Shown here: piece after piece, positions 43,727-53,129 of the stretch | Numbering within the stretch: the stretch's first letter is position 1 | Layout of the letters: every line of letters starts with the position of its first letter | Assembly: GCF_029714325.1 (NCBI RefSeq) | Contig: NZ_CP121666.1 | Location: forward strand, 3,534,001 to 3,598,000 | Length of the DNA stretch: 64,000 bases | Reading direction: 5' to 3' | Origin: Bradyrhizobium sp. CB1717 | GTDB lineage: Bacteria > Pseudomonadota > Alphaproteobacteria > Rhizobiales > Xanthobacteraceae | The notes under the pieces: generated by a model | Told to the model about the DNA's origin: nothing | Seen by the model: the letters and a program-made list of their open reading frames with translations, nothing else | The model's database searches: none | Translations under genes and position numbers: made by a program

Positions 43727-44901
43727 GGCCGCGCTCCGCTTGCCGGAAGTTCGTGGAAGCTTTTCTTCAGGAGCTGCCCGAAATCCGGAATGCCGGCAAT
43801 GATGTCGGCAAATCGCCGGCTGGAAGCGCCGTCGCCATAGGGATTGACGGTGTCCTCGCGGCCACGCTGAAGCGCTTGCGCGATCGCGCTGCCGATCGCG
43901 CCGCGTTCGGACGCGGCGTGGAACACCGAAGCCGCGCGCTCGCGTCCCTTCTGGCGGTCGCCGACATCGACCGTGGGAACGCCGAATGACGGCGCTTCGA
44001 GGATGCCGCTCGACGAGTTGCCGATCACGACGTCCACCTGGTTCATCAGGCTGAGATAGCGGAGCTGCCCGAGCGAGGCGACCGCGATGGTGTTCGGCCG
44101 GCTCGCCGCGAAGGCCTTGGTCCGCTCGTTCAGCGCGCGCCCCTCGGCATCGGCATTGGCCAGCGTGAAGATGAGGCGGAAGGCGGGATCGAGCTTCGAC
44201 AGCGCCGCGAACAGCTCGTCCAGCTCAGCCATCGAGCGTCCGGCCTCGACCGTGACCGGATGGAACGTCACGAGTGCATTGCGCTCGCCGAGCGGCAGGC
44301 CGATCGCGCGGCCGATACCGTCGCGGTCCATGAGGTCGAGATGCCTGATGGCGTCGATGCCGACCGAACCGATGGTATGAATGCGAGACGGATCCTCGCC
44401 GAGCTGGACCAGCCGCTGTGCCGATCCCGCATTGCTGGCAAAATGCAGGTGCGACATCTTGCTGATGGCGTGGCGAATGGATTCGTCGACCGCGCCTTCG
44501 GTGACGTCGCCGCCGAACAGATGTGCCATCGGCAGCCGCATGAACATCGCGGCCTGTGCGGCCGCGAACATCTCGAACCGGTCCCCGAGCAGGACCACGA
44601 GATCGGGTTGCAGCCGTGCGAAGGCGTCGGCAAATCCGATCACGCCGAGCCCGACCGATTTCGCGACGCCCGCGCCGGTGTCGCTGGCGAGCAGCGTTTC
44701 GACGCGTTCGTCGACCTCGAATCCCTCGTCGAGGATGGTGTTGAATGTGTAGCCGAACTCCGGTGCGAGATGCATGCCGGTGGCGATGAGCTGGAGCGTC
44801 AGGCCTGATGTCTCGCGGATCGCGCGCATCGGCCAGATCAGTAGTCCGAAATCGGCCCGGCTGCCGGTGACGAAGCAGATCTTTCGCGCCCGGTTATTCA
44901 T
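43723..44901 (-). CDS. legG: Hydrolysing UDP/GDP-sugar 2-epimerase (NeuC family, LegG)
   Basis: 392 residues of the NeuC/WecB type: KICFVTGSRADFGLLIWPMRAI at the N-terminus, VVLLGDRFEMFAAAQAAMFMRLPMAHLFGGDVTEGAVDESIRHAISKMSHLHF with its catalytic acids, IHTIGSVGIDAI, and the C-terminal VVIGNSSSGILEAPSFGVPTVDVGDRQKGRERA. LegG releases the nucleotide and inverts C2 to give the substrate of LegI. Overlaps legC by eight bases and legI by four. Confidence 0.9.
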   Translation of the reverse strand: MNNRARKICFVTGSRADFGLLIWPMRAIRETSGLTLQLIATGMHLAPEFGYTFNTILDEGFEVDERVETLLASDTGAGVAKSVGLGVIGFADAFARLQPDLVVLLGDRFEMFAAAQAAMFMRLPMAHLFGGDVTEGAVDESIRHAISKMSHLHFASNAGSAQRLVQLGEDPSRIHTIGSVGIDAIRHLDLMDRDGIGRAIGLPLGERNALVTFHPVTVEAGRSMAELDELFAALSKLDPAFRLIFTLANADAEGRALNERTKAFAASRPNTIAVASLGQLRYLSLMNQVDVVIGNSSSGILEAPSFGVPTVDVGDRQKGRERAASVFHAASERGAIGSAIAQALQRGREDTVNPYGDGASSRRFADIIAGIPDFGQLLKKSFHELPASGARP

Positions 44902-46108
44902 CGCGGGCCCTGATGCTGGCGCTGCTCGGCAGGTTGATCAGGCGGCGCTCGATCGATTCGGCGGTGGCGAGATCGCCGCGCGGGCTCTGCACGAACATCG
45001 GCAGGCGGTGCATCAGGGTCCAGGCCGGGCGCGCGCCGAAGCCGGCTTCGTTCAGCGCCGTGAGCACGTCGTCGCGCCGCCCCGCATACGCTTCGTCGAG
45101 CAGGATCGCGTTCAGCCAGTAATTGCTCGTGGTGCCCTCGGGCTCGCGCGAGAAGCGCACGCCGGGCACATCCGCAAAGACGCGGTCGTAGGCCGCAGCG
45201 AGGCGGCGCTTGCTCGCCAGGAAACCGTCGAGCTGCTCGAGCTGGGCGCAGCCCAGCGCGGCGTTCAGATTGGGCAGGCGGTAGTTGAAGCCGATCTCGT
45301 CGTGCACGAAGGCCCATTTGTGCGGCAGCTTCGCGGTGGTGGTGAGATGCTTGGCGCGCCGTCCCAGCTCCTCGTCATTGGTGAGGATGGCGCCGCCGCC
45401 GCCGGTGGTGACGATCTTGTTGCCGTTGAAGCTCAGCGCCGCGAGCCGCGCCTGCGATCCGACGGCGTGGCCCTTGTAGGTCGAGCCCAGCGATTCCGCG
45501 GCATCCTCCACCAGCGCAATGCCCCAGTCGCTTGCAATCGCGGCGATCTCGTCGAGCTCGACGGGATGCCCGAACGTGTGCATCGGCGAGATCGCGGCGA
45601 TGCGGCGTCCGGTTTCGCGATTGATCGTGCCCCTGGGCGTTCGCTCAGCAATCGCCTCGAGCCGCGCGGCGAGGGCGCGCGGGTCCATGCCGAGCGTCGT
45701 GAGCGAGCTGTCGATGAAATGCGGCACCGCCCCGCAATAGGCGATCGCGTTGGTGGTCGCGATGAAGGTCAGCGCCGGCGACATCACCTCGTCGCCTGGC
45801 TCGACGCCGGCGAGGTGGAAGCATGCGTGCAGCGCCGCCGTGCCGTTGACGACGGCGACCGCACGCCTCGCGCCGGTCACCTCTTCCAGCATGCGCTCGA
45901 AGCGGTCGACGAAAGGGCCGACCGAGGAGACGAAGGTGCTCTTGATGCACTCTTCGAGATAGGAGACTTCGTTGCCTGCAAATACCGGCTCGTGCAGGCC
46001 GAGGATGCCATTGGGCGTGCCCGCAGCGCGCCGGACGGCATCGACCACGGCTTTCGGATCGAAGGCGGGTGATCTGGTCGCGGCCGTTCCCACAATTGCC
46101 TCAGACAT
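44894..46108 (-). CDS. legC: PLP-dependent C4 aminotransferase (DegT family, LegC)
   Basis: A 404-residue sugar aminotransferase that would convert the 4-keto product of LegB to the 4-amino sugar. The PLP lysine is K231 in SFNGNKIVTTGGGG; ED of VEDAAESLGS (201-202) binds the cofactor; AVVNGTAALHACFHLAG binds phosphate. The N-terminal GLHEPVFAGNEVSYLEECIKSTFVSSVG is typical of the LegC/NeuE-associated subgroup. It overlaps legB by eight bases. Confidence 0.9.
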   Translation of the reverse strand: MSEAIVGTAATRSPAFDPKAVVDAVRRAAGTPNGILGLHEPVFAGNEVSYLEECIKSTFVSSVGPFVDRFERMLEEVTGARRAVAVVNGTAALHACFHLAGVEPGDEVMSPALTFIATTNAIAYCGAVPHFIDSSLTTLGMDPRALAARLEAIAERTPRGTINRETGRRIAAISPMHTFGHPVELDEIAAIASDWGIALVEDAAESLGSTYKGHAVGSQARLAALSFNGNKIVTTGGGGAILTNDEELGRRAKHLTTTAKLPHKWAFVHDEIGFNYRLPNLNAALGCAQLEQLDGFLASKRRLAAAYDRVFADVPGVRFSREPEGTTSNYWLNAILLDEAYAGRRDDVLTALNEAGFGARPAWTLMHRLPMFVQSPRGDLATAESIERRLINLPSSASIRARDE

Positions 46109-47120
46109 TGTAGACGTCCGCCTTGTAACGGCTGAGATTGGCGGGATTGGTGAACCAGTTCACCGTCTTCACGATGCCCTGGCGCATGCCGTCGATCCCG
46201 CCGAACTCCGGGCTCCAGCCGAGCTGCTGGCGGGCCTTGGAATTGTCGGCCCAGAGCCGCTCGACCTCGCTATTGGCCGGACGCAGGCGCGCCTCGTCGG
46301 TCTCGATCTCGATCTTCACGCCCATCACATCGGCGATCATCTCGACGGTCGCGCCGACCGAGATCTCGAAGCCGCTGCCGAGATTGATGGTCTGGCCGAC
46401 GCATTGTTCGGCCGGCGCGGTGAGGCCTGCGATCAGGCCGCGCGCGGTATCGGTGACGAAGGAGAAGTCGCGCGTCGGACTGACCGCGCCGAGACGGATC
46501 CTGCGCTTGCCGGTCGCGATCTGGCTGATGATGGTCGGGATCACCGCGCGTGCCGACTGCCGCGGTCCATAGGTGTTGAACGGCCTGATGACGACGACCG
46601 GCATGTCGAACGAGGCCTGGAACGACAGCGCCATCTGGTCGGATGCGATCTTCGAGGCCGAGTAGGGCGATTGGCCGACCAGCGGATGGTTCTCCTTGAT
46701 CGGCACGATCTGCGCCGTGCCGTAGACCTCGCTGGTCGAGGTCTGCACGAAGCGGCGCACGCCGGCCATGCGCGCCGCCTGGAGCACGTTGACGGTTCCG
46801 CGCACATTGGTCTCGACATAGGAATCGGGCGCGACATAGGAGAAGGGGATCGCGATCAGCGCCGCCAAATGCAGCACGTCGGTGCAGCCGCTGGCGGCTG
46901 CGATCATGAAATGCGGATCGCGGATGTCGCCGGCGACCACCTCCACGGACTTCATGATGTCGGCGGGAACCGTGTCCAGCCAACCCCAGGAATTGAAGGA
47001 GTTGTAGTAGACGACCGCCTTGACGCGGGCTCCGGCTTTCACCAGCTCCTCGACGACATGCGAACCGATGAAGCCGTCGCTGCCGGTAACGAGGACGCGG
47101 GCGTCCCTCAGATCTGCCAT
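46101..47120 (-). CDS. legB: NAD-dependent sugar-nucleotide 4,6-dehydratase (LegB)
   Basis: Extended SDR of 339 residues that opens the amino-sugar branch by removing water across C4-C6 of GDP-GlcNAc. Rossmann GSDGFIG at residues 13-19, TSTSEVYG, catalytic Y153 and K157 (SPYSASKIASDQM), RPFNTYGPRQSARAVIPTI, and RDFSFVTDTARGLIAG. The N-terminal YYNSFNSWGWLDT block is typical of LegB. First gene of the leftward legB-C-G-I unit. Confidence 0.9.
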   Translation of the reverse strand: MADLRDARVLVTGSDGFIGSHVVEELVKAGARVKAVVYYNSFNSWGWLDTVPADIMKSVEVVAGDIRDPHFMIAAASGCTDVLHLAALIAIPFSYVAPDSYVETNVRGTVNVLQAARMAGVRRFVQTSTSEVYGTAQIVPIKENHPLVGQSPYSASKIASDQMALSFQASFDMPVVVIRPFNTYGPRQSARAVIPTIISQIATGKRRIRLGAVSPTRDFSFVTDTARGLIAGLTAPAEQCVGQTINLGSGFEISVGATVEMIADVMGVKIEIETDEARLRPANSEVERLWADNSKARQQLGWSPEFGGIDGMRQGIVKTVNWFTNPANLSRYKADVYNV

Positions 47121-47254
47121 GCCGGACCCCAGAAGGCGATTAAGCCAGTATTCGCAACAAGATGGCCGCTATAGCACACTGGCGGTCGCGCGCAACAGAG
47201 CAGCGCCCGAAAGCTGCCAAATGCCCGGGGATGCAGCAGTTTTTGTAAGGCCGC

Positions 47255-48478
47255 CTAAGCCTTGCCGGCCGGGTTCAGGCGCGCTCTCACGAACGCCTCG
47301 AGATTGCCGCCCTCGAACATATGGCCGGGGAGGCCGGCAGCCCGCGCGGCCTCGATGTCGCTCGGCTTGTCGCCGATCACCATGCTGCGCGTCATGTCGA
47401 CCGGAAAGCGCTGCGCGAGGTCGGTGATCATGCCCGGCGCCGGCTTGCGGCGGTCGCTCGTGCGGCAATAGCGCGCGACGGTTCCGTCGGGATGATCCGG
47501 GCAATATTCGAAGGCGTCGATATGCGCGCCGACCTCTGCCATCTGGTCCGCCATCCAGCGGTGCAGGGTAACGATGTGATGCTCTTCGTAATAGCCGCGT
47601 GCGACGCCGGATTGATTGGTGATGACGAAGGCGAAATAGCCGGCGTCGTTGACCGCCTTCACCGCCTCGCGCGCCCCCTCCATCCATTCGAGCTTGTGCG
47701 TCTCGAACGTGTAGCCGGAATCGTGGTTGAGCACGCCGTCGCGATCGAAGAACACGGCGGGGCGCCGCAGCTTCTCGCGCAGCTCGCGATCGGCGCGCGC
47801 GAAATCATCGGGGATGCCGATGTCGATGAAATAGCCGCGATAGGCCGTGCCGCGCAGCTCGCCGCGCGAAACGAGACCGGGAAACACGTCCTGCTCGAGC
47901 GAAGCGGGCAGCTTCGCGATATCAGCGAGAACGGACTTGTCGACGACGTAGATGCCGGCATTGACCGGACCCGTGGCGCCTGCACCCGGAGCGATGAAAT
48001 CACGGACCACGTCGCCGTCGAGGGCGACGCGCCCGTAGCGATCCCCGATCACGCCGTCGCGCAGCGCCATGTGAACGCGCCCGTCCTGCGCACGCGCGAT
48101 CAGATCCAGCAGGTTGAAGTCGAACAGAGAGTCGCCGTTGAGCAGCAGGAAGCGGTCGTGCAGCAAGTCGCGCGCATGCACGAGCGCACCGCCGGTGCCG
48201 AGCGGCTCGGTCTCGCGCGACACGATGATTCGCGTGGATCCCCTCGCGGCCGCGGCGTAGTGCGTCTCGACGATCTCCGCCTTGTGGCCGGCAAGCAGGA
48301 CGATTTCATCGAACATGCCATAGCGGACGAGTTCGTCGATGAGCGTGTCGAGGAACGGCCGCCCGCCGATGTCGAGCATCGGCTTCGGAACCAGCCTGGT
48401 GCGCTCGCCAAGCCGGGTGCCAAGCCCGCCGACGAGGATAGCGGCCTGTCTCAGCATAGGTCGGGGAGTTTGCGACAT
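47255..48478 (-). CDS. Bifunctional heptose-1-phosphate nucleotidyltransferase/bisphosphatase (HddC-GmhB fusion)
   Basis: 407 residues joining two enzymes. Residues of about 10-235 are a nucleotidyltransferase (ILVGGLGTRLGERTRLVPKPML, LLLNGDSLFDFN, FIDIGIPDDFARAD). From residue 242 comes a HAD phosphatase (FFDRDGVLNHD with D245 and D247, VITNQSGVARG, YCPDHPDG, RKPAPGM, VIGDKPSDIEAARAAG) of the GmhB type, with two of the usual zinc-loop cysteines. Together they fit conversion of D-glycero-D-manno-heptose bisphosphate to an activated (GDP?) heptose. The frame is open further upstream, but similarity starts only near the ATG at 48478. The heptose substrate is inferred. Confidence 0.78.
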   Translation of the reverse strand: MSQTPRPMLRQAAILVGGLGTRLGERTRLVPKPMLDIGGRPFLDTLIDELVRYGMFDEIVLLAGHKAEIVETHYAAAARGSTRIIVSRETEPLGTGGALVHARDLLHDRFLLLNGDSLFDFNLLDLIARAQDGRVHMALRDGVIGDRYGRVALDGDVVRDFIAPGAGATGPVNAGIYVVDKSVLADIAKLPASLEQDVFPGLVSRGELRGTAYRGYFIDIGIPDDFARADRELREKLRRPAVFFDRDGVLNHDSGYTFETHKLEWMEGAREAVKAVNDAGYFAFVITNQSGVARGYYEEHHIVTLHRWMADQMAEVGAHIDAFEYCPDHPDGTVARYCRTSDRRKPAPGMITDLAQRFPVDMTRSMVIGDKPSDIEAARAAGLPGHMFEGGNLEAFVRARLNPAGKA

Positions 48479-48581
48479 CGATCGAGCTGTCGGTGAAAGG
48501 CGAGTGTCATTTCCACGTCCATAGCGCGCCACCGATCTGCGCGCCAGATGCGCTTTGGTTCGTGACGGAGAATGCCTGAGG

Positions 48582-51083
48582 TCAGCGCTCGCACGGGATA
48601 CGAACGATGGCAGTCTGCTTGTTTGCAAACAGCGCCTGGAACGGCCCGGCGCGAAGCGACTTGATGAGCCCGGGATCCAGCGGCTCCGTCGGCGGAAAAT
48701 AGGAGAGCCGTTGACCGGCGCCGAGATCGATCCACCCGATCGCACGGGGATTGATCACGGCGACGAGCTGCCAGGTGTCCTGGCCGCTCCCCAGCACGCT
48801 CTGGATCAGCTCTCGATCCGTCTCTTCCGTCGCTTTGGGCGTTTTCGGAGGTGCCGCTTCGGGCTCGTCCGTCTCCGGTGTTTTCGGGGGGCGGACAGGT
48901 CGCAAAATTCCAGACAGAGCGTCGGCCCGGTACATCTGAAAAGACGTCTCCTGGTTGATCTCCTGCAGGACTGGCCGGATGGAGGCGCAGGCATCGGCCA
49001 GCCGCCGCGCTCCGTCGTCCCGTTCGACGATCGCGGAAAGCACGGCGCGCACCGGCTTGGCGGTAGCCTCGTTGACGGTATCCAGATTCGAGAACGTGTA
49101 GGCCGCCGGGGCCCCGGTCAGGGCCTGGATCATGCCGAGCGTGTAGGGATCGGACAGCAGGATGCCTTTCCTGAGGTTGCCATGCAGCCAGCGTGCGGCG
49201 TCGAGATCGCTGGCATTGTAGTGCGTGATGGCGGTGGCACCGCCCGGAAGGGGCCCGTAGCTGTAACTCTTGGACATGCCGGCGACGCCGGCGCGGTCGA
49301 GGCCGATGCCCAAACCCATGATGGTCGCGAGCGCGCCGACATGAATCCATCTCGACCGGATGAGCGCCACCGGCACGAGCGCCACGAGGAGAACCGCTCC
49401 CGCGATCTCGGCCGGCCGCAGGAAATCCTGGTACCGCGCGGCGGGCAGGTCGGGCCGCCAAGTGAAGGCATAGACCGCCAGTGCGAGGCCGGCGGCGAGC
49501 AGAGTAACCGTGATTGCCGCAGTCGCCCGCCGCCGGAAGGACGCGGGAGAGGGATCGACCAGCAACTGGCAGAACGCTTCGGTTGCCGTGACCGTGAGCA
49601 GAACCAGGACGATCATGGTGGTGCGGTACAGGAACGGAAAGCCTGACAGCACGGCGACGGCAAGGCTGCACCCGATCGTCCACGACCACAGCAATTTCGA
49701 CATGCGTTCGGTTTGGACAGGGGTGGCAGCCGTGCCCAAGGGACTGATCGCGCGATCGATCCACCACCAGGCCATCGCCATCGCGATGCAGACGGCAAAC
49801 AGCGGGCCTATGGCCCGGCCCAGTTCGATCACTGCGACCTGCGGGCCGGTGCCAAGGAACAGCTCCTCGCCACTCTCGATCGTCTTGCCCAGCACCAGTC
49901 CCGTGATGTGCGAAAATACCACGTTGGCGTTCGCTGACGGCAGGTAGCCGAGCCGCATCGCCACGATCGTGGCGACGATTCCGCATACGATCAGCGGCAG
50001 GACGACGGATAGGGCGCGGAGAATCCGGAGGCTCTTCGCCGGCCGGCGTGACATCTCGCGCAAGATGAGCAGGTAGCTCAGCCAGGCTGCAAGGACAGTC
50101 GGGATGAACAGGTACGATCCACGGTGTGCCAGCAGCAACATCGCGGGCCATCCGCAACCCACGAAAAGGATGCTTTCGCGCGGATGGCCCTTGCCCAGTA
50201 TCCTGAGCAGGAGCAGCCCGACCATCAGCAGCACCAGCACCAGCGCGTTGTTGTTGAGCATGAAGGCGGTGAGAAGCGAGGTCGCCGCACTCAGGGTCAG
50301 CAACGCGACTGAGCCCGCCGGGATTTCCTCTTTCGCATCCCGCCCGGCATTGGCGAACAGGACACCCAGGAAGACCACGCTTCCGGCCAGCGCCAGGCTG
50401 CCATTCGTCAGCAGCCCGACGCCGTTGCCTGCCGCCGCGAACAAAAAGGTGATCCATCTCCGGATCGGTTCCGCATAGAGGCCTTCGGCGAACGCGTAGA
50501 AGGCCAGAAGAAAGCACAGGATCGAGACGAAGCGGTAGGTCCAGCCGAAATACAGGAGATCGAGGCCGAGCGTGCCCGACAACACGCCGGCCAATGCAGA
50601 GCGAAGGTCGACGTACGATTGCGACGCGTAGGGGTTGATGACACCGCTGTCGGCGTATTCCTGCGCCGTCTTCATCCAGTGAACGTCAGCGCCGATATCG
50701 GAGTAGGGGAATTGCGAAAATGCACCGAACGTCCACCACCACGTCGCGAGCGCGATCGGGAGCGATAACATGCACCAGAGCAGGATATTTCCGGCATCGC
50801 CGGTGCGCGGGCTCCAGGCCGGCCAGGTCCATGCCAGTCCGAAGGCGGACAGCGCAACCATGATCGCCAGATGAAGCCATATGTCGTCAATCAGAACGGA
50901 GCAGAACCCGAGAAGAATGCCCACGGCGGAAGCGCCGATCGCATATCCCAGCACCACGAACTGGAGCTTCGTCAGTCGGCTCCTCTTGATCAACTCCAGC
51001 GGCACGATCGCCAGAATGGAAAGGCCGATGCCGAGCTGAATCAGGACGAATACGAAGGTCAAGAGCAACGTATTTATCCACAT
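48582..51083 (-). CDS. Large polytopic membrane protein, GT-C-like, function unknown
   Basis: 833 residues. The first 600 hold about fifteen or more hydrophobic helices, interrupted by a loop with acidic residues (FPYSDIGADVHWMKTAQEYADSG, near residue 125) like the catalytic loop of GT-C enzymes. The last 230 form a soluble domain with a proline/glutamate-rich linker (VRPPKTPETDEPEAAPPKTP). It may use a polyprenyl-phosphate sugar made by the GT2 at 53.1-54.1 kb. No defined family is recognised. It is leftward and precedes the heptose fusion gene, with 103 bases between. Confidence 0.6.
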   Translation of the reverse strand: MWINTLLLTFVFVLIQLGIGLSILAIVPLELIKRSRLTKLQFVVLGYAIGASAVGILLGFCSVLIDDIWLHLAIMVALSAFGLAWTWPAWSPRTGDAGNILLWCMLSLPIALATWWWTFGAFSQFPYSDIGADVHWMKTAQEYADSGVINPYASQSYVDLRSALAGVLSGTLGLDLLYFGWTYRFVSILCFLLAFYAFAEGLYAEPIRRWITFLFAAAGNGVGLLTNGSLALAGSVVFLGVLFANAGRDAKEEIPAGSVALLTLSAATSLLTAFMLNNNALVLVLLMVGLLLLRILGKGHPRESILFVGCGWPAMLLLAHRGSYLFIPTVLAAWLSYLLILREMSRRPAKSLRILRALSVVLPLIVCGIVATIVAMRLGYLPSANANVVFSHITGLVLGKTIESGEELFLGTGPQVAVIELGRAIGPLFAVCIAMAMAWWWIDRAISPLGTAATPVQTERMSKLLWSWTIGCSLAVAVLSGFPFLYRTTMIVLVLLTVTATEAFCQLLVDPSPASFRRRATAAITVTLLAAGLALAVYAFTWRPDLPAARYQDFLRPAEIAGAVLLVALVPVALIRSRWIHVGALATIMGLGIGLDRAGVAGMSKSYSYGPLPGGATAITHYNASDLDAARWLHGNLRKGILLSDPYTLGMIQALTGAPAAYTFSNLDTVNEATAKPVRAVLSAIVERDDGARRLADACASIRPVLQEINQETSFQMYRADALSGILRPVRPPKTPETDEPEAAPPKTPKATEETDRELIQSVLGSGQDTWQLVAVINPRAIGWIDLGAGQRLSYFPPTEPLDPGLIKSLRAGPFQALFANKQTAIVRIPCER

Positions 51084-51365
51084 CGCAACATCCCTATCGT
51101 TCTGCCACCTGGGCCACGCCTACGCATGTGACCGGCTGAGCCAACGCGGCGAATGGCTGCCAGTCATTTCGAGGGTGCCGCGTCATGCCAAGTTTTCCGA
51201 AGGCGCGGTGCAGCTCCGTTCATAGTTGATTCCAAGTACGGCTGAGCGTAAACATCCGTGGAATTGTGCAGGATTTTTAGCATGCGGGCGAGAATATCTG
51301 GGCGCAATCTTCGCTATCCGTCGGCCAATCCGGCCTGATCGTCGCTTCCCGCCGAGTTTCGTCGC

Positions 51366-52106
51366 ATGCCCGGTGAATTGCAGATTGGCGAGGCCGTCGC
51401 AAGGGGCTATCCGCCCGCGGTGCTCTACCTGCGCAATGATGACACCGTCACGACGGAAGTCTGCGCATTCAACTACTTCTCGATCTTCATGAAGGATCAT
51501 CCGGACGTGGATGCCCACGTCTGGTTGTTCGACGGGGCGGGCAAGCAGGCTGGATATTTCCACAGGGAACTCGGAGTTAACGGGCAATTGCAGTTGCAGA
51601 CCTCCGAGCTTTGTCCGCGCGTTTCGGGAACGGTGGCGATGGCGCTGGTGCCGAAACATGAGGCCAAGCTACGTCCCGGACGAAAGGTGACCACCGGCTA
51701 TTACGCACAATATTTTTCGCAGCACGGCGCAATCACATTGTCGCATGAGCGCGAGCCTGTCGCCCCATCGCCGTTTCCGACCACCGCCTGGATGCAGTCC
51801 TATCTTACACGGTTCCTGAAGGAGTCCGGTGTGGTGCTCGTGAACTCCTGCATGGCACCCCAGGGCGTTTCGGTGGGGACGGCCCGGCTCATGGCTCTGG
51901 ACGGCACCGCCTTGGGCGAGCGGGTACTTCCGGAAATCGCGCCGATGGGTGCGGTCCGCATCAGCACGCTGGACCTGTTCCCCGAGGCCGAAAGGTTGGT
52001 GGGTACAGCCGAGGGGTTTGCGCTCGAGTTCAAGGGCACCAACATCGCCAGCCCGTTCAGCTATTATGAATTTGCCAACGGCAAGTTCAGCTTGCATCAT
52101 TTCTAG
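51366..52106 (+). CDS. Uncharacterised beta-rich protein, likely paralogue of its downstream neighbour
   Basis: A 246-residue soluble protein with no signal peptide and no known motif. It is rich in alternating hydrophobic residues typical of a beta-sandwich (VDAHVWLFDGAGKQAGYFHREL, GTVAMALVPKH, VVLVNSCMAPQGVSVGTARLMALDG, APMGAVRISTLDLFPEAERL). The part from VLVN to DLFPEA lines up by eye with LINHSSD to VDMFGG in the next gene. Twelve bases separate the two genes, so they form an operon. The start is the first ATG; no clear ribosome site is present, so it may be off by some codons. Confidence 0.6.
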   Translation: MPGELQIGEAVARGYPPAVLYLRNDDTVTTEVCAFNYFSIFMKDHPDVDAHVWLFDGAGKQAGYFHRELGVNGQLQLQTSELCPRVSGTVAMALVPKHEAKLRPGRKVTTGYYAQYFSQHGAITLSHEREPVAPSPFPTTAWMQSYLTRFLKESGVVLVNSCMAPQGVSVGTARLMALDGTALGERVLPEIAPMGAVRISTLDLFPEAERLVGTAEGFALEFKGTNIASPFSYYEFANGKFSLHHF

Positions 52107-52117
52107 AGGCCCCGCCC

Positions 52118-53041
52118 GTGACACGTTTCTCGTCCCGTCCCTGGAAGCCTCACGAGCCCAGATTCATGTTCCCGACCTTTGCGGGCATCGAGTCGCGCAT
52201 GGGCTTCTCGATTCCCGCCTGGTACCGTCCGATCGACGTCCGGTATCTCCGCAGCCTCGTCGCCGGCAGCCTGCGCAAGAACTTTCGCGAAACGGTCAAG
52301 GACCTTGTTCCCGAGCTCGCCAGCCTCGTCGCCTCGGGTTTCAGCAAGAAGCTCAGATTCAAGCTGCACATCCTGTCGCGGCAGGGTGACTACCGGGCGA
52401 CCTACGAGTTCCCGGAAAACTATGCGCCGGGCGCCACCGTCGAGATCGAGCTGTCGCGCCTCTTCGCGTCGCTCAAGCTGCCTCAGGACGATTATCTGGT
52501 CATCGCGGTGATGTCGCGCGGGCGGATGGATGGATTTCGTTCCTCGCCTGCAAGCTATTCCATGACCTATGTGGATCAGGACAACGTCGCGATCTATCGC
52601 ACCGGCGCGTTTGCCCGGCCGCTGAACGAGGGCAGGCTCAAGGCGCATGTCGGGTTCACCGGGATCAATCCGAAGGTCATCGCGACCGATGATATCGTCA
52701 GCAGCCTGATGCTGATCAATCATTCTTCCGATCCCGAATATGCTCATGCCGCGCGGCCGACGTCGAGGCTGATCCGGGAGGATGGCGAGGAGCTCGAAGC
52801 GGATTTCGGCGAGATCCCGCCGCTCGGGGCACGCGAGATGTCCGTCGTGGATATGTTCGGCGGTCGCGTGTTCGACTTCCTCAAGCCGTTCGGCGGTCGC
52901 GGCAGCACAGTCACCACCTGCACCGGGGTCACGCTCGCGAGCCTGCATTTGCAGCGCACGAACGATAACCGGCGGACGCTACTGGGCATCGAGCACTCGC
53001 GCCCGGCTCACATGAATCTCGCCGGCATTTTGCAACACTGA
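52118..53041 (+). CDS. Uncharacterised beta-rich protein, pair partner of the upstream gene
   Basis: A 307-residue protein of unknown function. The N-terminal 70 residues are basic and helical (WYRPIDVRYLRSLVAGSLRKNFRETVKDLV). Then follow two beta-rich halves: KLRFKLHILSRQGDYRATYEFPE to AIYRTGAF, and SSLMLINHSSDPEYAHAARPTSRLIREDG to PPLGAREMSVVDMFGG. The second half echoes the upstream protein. GTG at 52118 with AGAGG about nine bases before it; ATG at 52166 is another option. The location suggests a role in glycan modification or assembly, but nothing in the sequence proves it. Confidence 0.6.
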   Translation: MTRFSSRPWKPHEPRFMFPTFAGIESRMGFSIPAWYRPIDVRYLRSLVAGSLRKNFRETVKDLVPELASLVASGFSKKLRFKLHILSRQGDYRATYEFPENYAPGATVEIELSRLFASLKLPQDDYLVIAVMSRGRMDGFRSSPASYSMTYVDQDNVAIYRTGAFARPLNEGRLKAHVGFTGINPKVIATDDIVSSLMLINHSSDPEYAHAARPTSRLIREDGEELEADFGEIPPLGAREMSVVDMFGGRVFDFLKPFGGRGSTVTTCTGVTLASLHLQRTNDNRRTLLGIEHSRPAHMNLAGILQH

Positions 53042-53052
53042 TTTGGAAATCG

Positions 53053-53073
53053 ATCGACCGAGGGCAGGTCGAT
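53053..53073. terminator. Possible hairpin between convergent genes
   Basis: ATCGACC (53053-53059) pairs with GGTCGAT (53067-53073) across a 7-base loop, just after the stop at 53041 and before the convergent GT2 gene. No T tract, so weak. Confidence 0.3.
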
Positions 53074-53129
53074 GACCGGGGCTGACCGACGAGCCCTGAA
53101 GGCCCGGTCGTCACCAGACGTCAGGTCGG

